The position numbers and the translations under genes were made by a program. A stretch of DNA of 5,293 nt from Nitrospirae bacterium RIFCSPHIGHO2_01_FULL_66_17 (lineage in GTDB: Bacteria > Nitrospirota > Nitrospiria > 2-01-FULL-66-17). The stretch spans positions 14,212 to 19,504 of the forward strand of contig MHEO01000001.1 in NCBI GenBank assembly GCA_001803875.1. The letters are read 5' to 3'. The notes under the pieces were generated by a model. The model searched no databases. It worked only from the letters and a program-made list of their open reading frames with translations, and was not told the DNA's origin. Each line of letters opens with the position of its first letter. Positions within the stretch are counted from its first letter, which is position 1. Shown one piece after another: positions 1 through 4,297 of the stretch.

Positions 1-1292
1 CCGAGCACGGGAATGTTCGAAAGCCAGGGCAACCCACTCTGGGCGATTGATTCGTGTTTTGTGTAAATCCCTCCGATCACGATGGTCGCCCCGTCCCTCA
101 CCAGGAGGTCCGTCTCGGCGGATCGGGTGTTGAGCGGAGGCAGATTCTGCACCGACCGGCTGTAATCGGGATCCCGCTTGTCCGTTTTGACGTGCAGCAG
201 GATCTGCCCGTCCGGCGTCACGTGCGGCGTCACGGTGAGCTCCAACTTCGCATTGATCGTGGTCACGCCGGACGTCGTCGACCCGCTGCTCCCGCTGGCG
301 CCGCTGCTGACCCCCGTGACGATCGTGGTGGTTGGAACGAAGATTTCGGTCCCGGTGGAAATCTTTGCCTCCTTGTTGGTCAGAGTCAGGATCCGCGGGC
401 TCGACAGAATCTTGATCTGCCCTCGATCCTCGAGCGCCGAGAGTTGGAGGTCCAACCCAAGGCTGCCCGACAGCGTGCCGTAGGTGAGGTCGAACGCGCC
501 TCCTTTTCCAGCGCCCACGGCGGCGGGAAGATTGACGGCAAACCCCTTCCCGCTGATCCCGACGGCTCCCGACAGCGGCTGGATGGTGGATGTTGCCGTG
601 TCCCAGGTTCCCCCGGCGCCGAATGAAATCGATCGATCGTTGCTGATCGGCCGCGTATTGCGTCCGCCCCACTGAACCCCGAGCTCTCGGGTGAAGTTGG
701 TGTTGGCCTCGACGATCCTGGCCTCGATCATCACTTGCGGCGTCTTCGAATCCAGTTGCTTGATGATCTCGGCGATGCGCTCCACGCTCTCCGGCACGTC
801 GCGGACGATCAGGGTGTTCGTCCGCGCATCGGCGCTCAGGCTTCCCTTCTTGCTCAACAGCCCTTTGATGGGTTCGCTCAACTCCTTGGCTATGGCGAAT
901 TGAATCGCCACCATTCTGGTAACCAATTGGCCCTCGCCGTCCGTAAAGGGGGACTGGATCACCCGCGTGATGGCGCCCTCCTGGACCTGGACGAGGTTCT
1001 CCATCTTCAGGATCGCCTCGAACGCTTCGGCCAGCGTGACCTGCTGGAAACTCAGCGTCAGTTTCCCCGAGATGTCGTCGCTCACGACGAGATTGAGCCG
1101 GCGCTCCTGGCCGATCGCGCGGAGAACGTCTTTCACGTCGGCGTCGCGGAACTCCATCGAGAACCGATCGCCGTTGACAGGGCTTCGATGCAGCGAGATT
1201 CGCCCCTCTTGAGTTTCAGCGCCGACTGCGGGTAACCCGAGGGCCGCCCAGATCACCACCAGGAGGATCACCCACACGCCTGACTTCCCCAT
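1..1292 (-). CDS. pilQ: PilQ/MshL-type outer-membrane secretin of a type IV pilus, 3' end outside the window
   Basis: This secretin forms the outer-membrane ring through which the pilus is extruded. About 430 residues are visible. Residues 1-25 look like a Sec signal peptide (hydrophobic core VWVILLVVIWAALGL, probable cleavage after VGA). A secretin/TonB short N-terminal (STN) domain follows at about 44-112 (FRDADVKDVLRAIG, then SGKLTLSFQQVTLAEAFEAIL). A secretin N1 domain lies at about 125-195 (ADARTNTLIVRDVPESVERI, IKQLD, PQVMIEARIVEA). The secretin core runs from about 238 to the edge, with ILSSPRILTLTNKEAKISTGTEI, LTVTPHVTPDG and IVIGGIYT, and the signature PWLSNIPVLG at the last codons. 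Only the end of the signature and a short C-terminus should be missing. No AMIN domain precedes the STN domain, unlike typical PilQ. A Ser/Gly-rich stretch at residues 328-342 sits in the probable gate region. I chose the ATG at 1292, not the in-frame ATG six bases upstream, because GAGGAG is six bases from the former and touches the latter. Family assignment is firm; PilQ versus MshL naming is less so. Confidence 0.93.
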   Translation of the reverse strand, partial: MGKSGVWVILLVVIWAALGLPAVGAETQEGRISLHRSPVNGDRFSMEFRDADVKDVLRAIGQERRLNLVVSDDISGKLTLSFQQVTLAEAFEAILKMENLVQVQEGAITRVIQSPFTDGEGQLVTRMVAIQFAIAKELSEPIKGLLSKKGSLSADARTNTLIVRDVPESVERIAEIIKQLDSKTPQVMIEARIVEANTNFTRELGVQWGGRNTRPISNDRSISFGAGGTWDTATSTIQPLSGAVGISGKGFAVNLPAAVGAGKGGAFDLTYGTLSGSLGLDLQLSALEDRGQIKILSSPRILTLTNKEAKISTGTEIFVPTTTIVTGVSSGASGSSGSTTSGVTTINAKLELTVTPHVTPDGQILLHVKTDKRDPDYSRSVQNLPPLNTRSAETDLLVRDGATIVIGGIYTKHESIAQSGLPWLSNIPVL

Positions 1293-1298
1293 GACCAT

Positions 1299-1304
1299 CT
1301 CCTC
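1299..1304 (-). promoter_or_regulatory. Shine-Dalgarno of pilQ
   Basis: GAGGAG lies in the 13-base gap between the pilP stop and the pilQ start, six bases before the chosen ATG. It decides between two in-frame ATG codons (ATGGTCATG). It also shows that pilQ has its own strong initiation site, while the genes upstream rely on overlapping stop and start codons. Confidence 0.75.
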
Positions 1305-1305
1305 G

Positions 1306-1704
1306 TTACGGGAGGGTGAAGGAGCGCAGGCCGATGCGTCGGACCTGCTGTCCCCGTTGCAGCGTCACCGCGTTCGGGGTGATTTCGCGCACCCACTCGC
1401 CGTTCACGCGATCTCCCACGCGCACAATTCGACCGTTCAGAATGGCGACCACCCCGCTCGGTCCGGCAATAATCCCCTCTAAGTCCGGAGAGGCTCCGGC
1501 AGTCGTCGATCGCGTCTCATCCTCGGACACCGGTTCCGGCGGAGACCAGAACGGGTCTTTCCCCCACGGACCGGCATCGCTCACCACCGGAGGCGCCGGC
1601 CGCGCGGCCTCCGCTGCCGAGACCTGCCCCGGAGTGCACCAGACGAGCATGGCGGCGCACACCATTCCCGGCGCCAACCGCAGCGCATGACGTGTTCGGC
1701 TCAT
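1306..1704 (-). CDS. pilP: PilP-like periplasmic pilus assembly protein (short form)
   Basis: This is a small periplasmic protein of 132 residues, expected to link the inner-membrane PilN-PilO pair to the N-domains of the secretin. Residues 1-30 resemble a Sec signal peptide (basic LRLAPG stretch, hydrophobic MVCAAMLVW, probable cleavage after QVSA). A Pro-rich linker with the family-typical DPF motif follows (KDPFWSPPEP, about 49-58). A compact beta domain lies at about 74-131: LEGIIAGPSGVVAILNGRIVRVGDRVNGEWVREITPNAVTLQRG. This is the homology region shared by PilP, MshK and GspC-type proteins. No lipobox is visible: the only cysteine near the end of the hydrophobic segment is preceded by Trp, so the protein is probably not lipidated like classical PilP. 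Its ATG overlaps the pilO stop (ATGA). Classical PilP is usually longer, so an MshK-like form is the main alternative. The role is inferred mostly from gene order plus the C-terminal motif. Confidence 0.82.
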   Translation of the reverse strand: MSRTRHALRLAPGMVCAAMLVWCTPGQVSAAEAARPAPPVVSDAGPWGKDPFWSPPEPVSEDETRSTTAGASPDLEGIIAGPSGVVAILNGRIVRVGDRVNGEWVREITPNAVTLQRGQQVRRIGLRSFTLP

Positions 1705-2282
1705 CGCGCCTCAGGTTTCCCGGACTCTGCGGTGACGAGTCCGCGAACCACAAACGGGGTCGATACCGTGAACCGGACCGAAACCGAGGGGACTTTCTCA
1801 GGATTTCTCGCCAAACGGACGTCCTCGACCAGGAGCATCCATCGGGATCGCGCCAAGGCCTCCCAGTACGGCCCCAGCACCCGGAGCGGCGCGTTCATCT
1901 CCACGGTGACCGCGGAGGTGTTCCCGGTGGACGGCGCCGGTCGCACCGCGACGAACTCCACATCCTGGCGTCCCTCAATGCCGGTGATGTCCCGCATCAA
2001 CGCGGAGATCCGGGGGTCCGACGGCGGCGCGACAAACCGGGCAGCCTCTTCTTCCACCTCCCGGCGCTTGCCCGCCAACTGATCGAGGTCTTGTTGCAAG
2101 CCGGTGACCTGACCCCCGAGCGCGATCCGTTCGGCCTCGAGCGCCTTGACCCGTTTGACGGAGGGCAGGTCCAGCAGAAGCCCTCCGAACACGATGACGG
2201 CCGCGATCGTCGTCGCCCCCACCATCCGTTCCCGGTGAGTGAGGTGAAGCGTCGAAAGCCGTGCGGCCCAGGAGACGTCCAT
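1701..2282 (-). CDS. pilO: PilO-like inner-membrane pilus alignment protein
   Basis: This 193-residue bitopic protein should pair with PilN in the inner membrane and hold PilP in the periplasm. A short cytoplasmic N-terminus (residues 1-19, ending in LTHRER) leads to one membrane segment at about 20-37 (MVGATTIAAVIVFGGLLL). A heptad-like coiled coil follows at about 41-82 (VKALEAERIALGGQVTGLQQ onwards). The C-terminal part, about 90-188, fits the ferredoxin-like PilO fold, with the family-like LRVLGPYWEALARSRWMLLVEDVRL stretch. The open frame continues 18 codons upstream to an ATG at 2336, but that would lie inside pilN. I chose the ATG at 2282 because it forms a TGATG junction with the pilN stop and puts the membrane helix at the usual distance from the N-terminus. 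Sequence similarity is diffuse in this family, so the call rests on topology, length and its place between pilN and pilP. Confidence 0.88.
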   Translation of the reverse strand: MDVSWAARLSTLHLTHRERMVGATTIAAVIVFGGLLLDLPSVKRVKALEAERIALGGQVTGLQQDLDQLAGKRREVEEEAARFVAPPSDPRISALMRDITGIEGRQDVEFVAVRPAPSTGNTSAVTVEMNAPLRVLGPYWEALARSRWMLLVEDVRLARNPEKVPSVSVRFTVSTPFVVRGLVTAESGKPEAR

Positions 2283-2878
2283 CACGCGCGCTTTTCCGGG
2301 ATCCCGCCGGGGGCGAAGATCCGCCGCAACCCGCACTGAATCTCGAATCCCACGTGCGCGGTTCGCCCGCCGACCTCGCGCTGGGAATACACGAGCAGCG
2401 GCTCGGAAAAATGCTGCGCCGTTTCGAGATTCGCGAGCAGTTCGGCGACGGCGCCTTGCGACACGGCCGTCCCCTGGAGACGAAATGGAACATCCGCCGC
2501 GTCCGTCCCGTCAGGGTGAGCCGCTTCCTCCAGCACGGTCAGCCACACGCCGCTCGGCACCACGAAGCTTAACTCTCGAAACGCGTCCGACCACGGGATG
2601 CTCTCGGCCCGCGCGCGTTCCGCGGCCCGGCGCGCATTGGTCGCGATCAACCCGGCAATGACCGCGCGCGCCTGGTCCGCTTCCTGGGTCAGCCGGTCGC
2701 GGGAGGTTCGCAGCTCGACGATCTGCGGGTCGAGACGATTCGCGGCCCGGACCTGAATGCCCCACACGAGCACCGGCACGAGGATTCCGGCGCCGGCAAC
2801 CGACACCAGCCTCCACGTCGCCAGGGGCGTCCGCGTCTCGCGGAGGAGTTCGTCGAGCAGATTGATGTCGCGCTTCAC
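2282..2878 (-). CDS. pilN: PilN-like inner-membrane pilus alignment protein, GTG start
   Basis: This 198-residue bitopic protein carries the conserved cytoplasmic INLL motif (residues 5-8 of MKRDINLLDELL), known in PilN as the peptide that docks into PilM. A membrane helix follows at about 24-43 (LVSVAGAGILVPVLVWGIQV). A coiled coil lies at about 47-92, then a periplasmic ferredoxin-like domain beginning around IPWSDAFRELSFVVPSGVWLTVLEE, a block typical of PilN. The open frame extends far upstream to 3358, but that part is a shadow of pilM and has no pilus-like sequence. The GTG at 2878 overlaps the pilM stop (GTGA), and a GGGGGAGG stretch sits just before it inside pilM. This start places INLL at the N-terminus, as the family requires. 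The usual INLLP has D in place of P here (INLLDEL). Confidence 0.92.
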   Translation of the reverse strand: MKRDINLLDELLRETRTPLATWRLVSVAGAGILVPVLVWGIQVRAANRLDPQIVELRTSRDRLTQEADQARAVIAGLIATNARRAAERARAESIPWSDAFRELSFVVPSGVWLTVLEEAAHPDGTDAADVPFRLQGTAVSQGAVAELLANLETAQHFSEPLLVYSQREVGGRTAHVGFEIQCGLRRIFAPGGIPEKRA

Positions 2879-3909
2879 GCCCTCCCCCGTAGTGCCAATC
2901 CCACGCTCGACACGTACCGCGGCGCGACTTGCTCCAGGTCCGCGCCGGCCGTCAGATAATCCATCCCCTCGAACGGATTGAAGAGCGCGACCTTGGCATC
3001 GAAGAACGACGAGATGTAGGCTACGAAACCCGGCATCAACGGCGTCCCGCCGGCCAACAGCATCCGTTCGAGCACCCCGTCGCGCGACTGCGCCCGGTAG
3101 TAATCGACCGACCGTTGAATCTCGACGATGAGGCGATCGACCTCGGGCCCCAGTACCTCCAGGATCTTCGCTTTGCCGCTGAGGCCCTGCTCCCGCTTGA
3201 TCGCCTCGGCTTGACCGACGTCGATCCCGAAGTGCTGGATGAGCCGCTGGGTAAACGTCGCGCCCCCCATCGGGATGCTCCGCGAGAAGCGGAGCGTGCC
3301 CTGCTTGACGATATTGACGTCCATTCGGCCCGCCCCGATATCGACCAGGGCGGCGCATCCCCCTCCCGTTTGATCCAACCCGAGGCGGTGAACCGCGTGA
3401 TAGAACGCGACCGGATTCACATCCATCGCCGCAACGCGCAACCCCGCGCGCTCGTACTGTCGAAACTCGCCTTCCACCGCGGTGCGCTCGGCCGCCACCA
3501 TGGTGACCGGCATCTTCCGCTCCCCGTCACCCCCGACGACATCACCCGCCAGGTAGTCGACGATGACGTCATCCACGCCTAGGGAAGTCGCCTTCTTCGC
3601 TTCCCACCGCAACGCCTCGCGGATCTCGCGAGCCGGAATCGGCGGCAACTCCACGTGCCGGACCACCGCCGGACGACGCTGCAGGCCGACGGCGATCGGT
3701 TCCCCGGCGATCCAGGCGCGCTGCATCGCGGCTTGAATGGCCTGGGGGCTGGGGCACGCGTCGTCGTCGACCGACTCGGGGGACAACTCGTGGAGGTCCG
3801 CATGGGCCACCTTCCAGCCCTTGGAGGTCAGCGTCAACTGGACGAGCTTCACCGCGCCCCGCCCCAGATCGCACCCCACGACCGACCGTTTGCCCCGAAA
3901 GAACCTCAC
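2875..3909 (-). CDS. pilM: PilM, actin-like cytoplasmic type IV pilus assembly ATP-binding protein, GTG start
   Basis: PilM is a cytoplasmic FtsA/actin-like protein that binds the PilN N-terminus and connects the pilus motor side to the membrane alignment complex. At 344 residues it has the usual PilM length (about 350). The N-terminus FFRGKRSVVGCDLGRGAVKLVQL (about 3-25) contains the phosphate-1 loop around D14, G16 and K21. Residues 72-110 hold the family-typical VELPPIPAREIREALRWEAKK block. Phosphate-2 is at ALVDIGAGRMDVNIVKQG (187-204), followed by RSIPMGGATFTQRLI. The adenosine-binding motif is at MLLAGGTPLMPGFVAYIS (283-300). NPFEGMD near 311-317 and the C-terminal VSSVGLALR are also typical. 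An ATG at 4020 is in frame but lies inside the upstream gene. The GTG at 3909 is preferred because it follows AAAGGAAGG and overlaps the stop of the regulator gene (GTGA). This is the most confident assignment in the window. Confidence 0.95.
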   Translation of the reverse strand: MRFFRGKRSVVGCDLGRGAVKLVQLTLTSKGWKVAHADLHELSPESVDDDACPSPQAIQAAMQRAWIAGEPIAVGLQRRPAVVRHVELPPIPAREIREALRWEAKKATSLGVDDVIVDYLAGDVVGGDGERKMPVTMVAAERTAVEGEFRQYERAGLRVAAMDVNPVAFYHAVHRLGLDQTGGGCAALVDIGAGRMDVNIVKQGTLRFSRSIPMGGATFTQRLIQHFGIDVGQAEAIKREQGLSGKAKILEVLGPEVDRLIVEIQRSVDYYRAQSRDGVLERMLLAGGTPLMPGFVAYISSFFDAKVALFNPFEGMDYLTAGADLEQVAPRYVSSVGLALRGRA

Positions 3910-4175
3910 GCCGCCTTCCTTTGTCCGGACTGGTGGCTCGTCCCGTGCCGGCCCTCCAGCTCGTCCAGTGCCTTTTGGTGCGCGACCTTGTGCTTGAAAC
4001 CCTGCTTGAGATATTTCCAAATCACCGCCACCAACCGCACATCGGCCCCGGAAAACTCCCGCGCCTCGAGGTCCCCCATCGGAATGCGCTTCGGGGTGAT
4101 GTACCCCTTCTGTTCGAGGTAATAGAGCTTGTGCCTCGGAATATCCACTTTTTGCAGGAGTTCGTTGGTCTTCAT
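3906..4175 (-). CDS. Small MerR-family DNA-binding protein without effector domain, first gene of the pil operon
   Basis: This 89-residue protein is little more than a MerR-type winged helix-turn-helix. Residues 3-25 (NELLQKVDIPRHKLYYLEQKGYI) match the MerR pattern in which a recognition helix ends in RYYEREGLI. The wing is about 27-41 (TPKRIPMGDLEAREF), and the two following helices are about 43-72 (SGADVRLVAVIWKYLKQGFKHKVAHQKALDEL), again as in MerR (DV...I..L...GF). There is no dimerisation helix or ligand-binding domain; the tail is a basic, His/Gln/Lys-rich stretch. Its stop overlaps the pilM GTG, so it is the leader gene of the pilus operon and probably regulates it, or itself; this is inference from position. 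No good Shine-Dalgarno precedes the ATG at 4175. The closest well-known analogue in architecture is the BldC type of stand-alone MerR domain, but orthology is not claimed. A promoter lies about 40 bases upstream. Confidence 0.85.
   Translation of the reverse strand: MKTNELLQKVDIPRHKLYYLEQKGYITPKRIPMGDLEAREFSGADVRLVAVIWKYLKQGFKHKVAHQKALDELEGRHGTSHQSGQRKAA
3914..3922 (-). promoter_or_regulatory. Shine-Dalgarno of pilM
   Basis: AAAGGAAGG lies inside the last codons of the MerR-type gene, four bases before the pilM GTG. It supports the GTG start over the longer in-frame ATG and implies translational coupling of pilM to the regulator. Confidence 0.6.
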
Positions 4176-4213
4176 CGGTCGTGATGTGAATCCATTTTTC
4201 TACACATACAGCA

Positions 4214-4241
4214 AGTCTATAGGGGGATTGAAGGCTGTCAA
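4214..4241 (-). promoter_or_regulatory. Predicted sigma70-type promoter of the merR-like/pilMNOPQ operon
   Basis: A perfect TTGACA (4241-4236) is followed after 16 bases by TAGACT (4219-4214, four of six matches to TATAAT). Transcription would start near 4207, giving a leader of roughly 32 bases before the ATG at 4175. An overlapping TATAGA is only 14 bases from the -35 and is less likely. The site sits in the 122-base gap 4176-4297, between the stop of the repeat protein and the regulator. That gap contains no obvious hairpin plus T-run terminator. The spacing is normal, not the stretched 19-20 bases typical of MerR-activated promoters, so classical MerR untwisting is not suggested here. Confidence 0.6.
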
Positions 4242-4297
4242 GAATCAGAACGATGGAGACTCAGGGGAGAGAACAGGAACCGGGAACGGACGCTCGA

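Noticed and set aside
54..1235. Several plus-strand open frames over pilQ
   Set aside because: All are antisense to a continuous secretin reading frame with conserved motifs, and none has a plausible start signal or domain.
1692..2339. Plus-strand open frame of 215 codons over pilO
   Set aside because: Its composition is that of an antisense shadow (Arg, His and Pro rich, no domain motif), while the minus strand carries a coherent PilO.
2879..3358. N-terminal extension of the pilN frame to an ATG at 3358
   Set aside because: It lies entirely inside pilM, is Arg/Gly-rich as expected of an out-of-frame GC-rich shadow, and would bury the INLL motif that PilN carries at its N-terminus.
2929..3582. 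Plus-strand open frame of 217 codons over pilM
   Set aside because: It is opposite strongly conserved PilM motifs and has no recognisable domain. Long antisense frames are common in GC-rich genes.
3910..4020. Longer PilM starting at the ATG at 4020
   Set aside because: It would overlap the regulator gene by over 100 bases and adds a low-complexity N-terminus not found in PilM. The GTG at 3909 has a Shine-Dalgarno and gives the family length.
4182..4210. Inverted ATGTG/CACAT pair as an operator in the regulator leader
   Set aside because: Arms of only five bases with about 14 bases between them are easily expected by chance, and extension of the match is poor.
4242..4297. Possible terminator after the repeat protein, from the GTTC-rich segment
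   Set aside because: The GTTC copies are direct repeats (GTTCCCGGTTCCTGTTC), do not fold into a clear hairpin and have no T-run.
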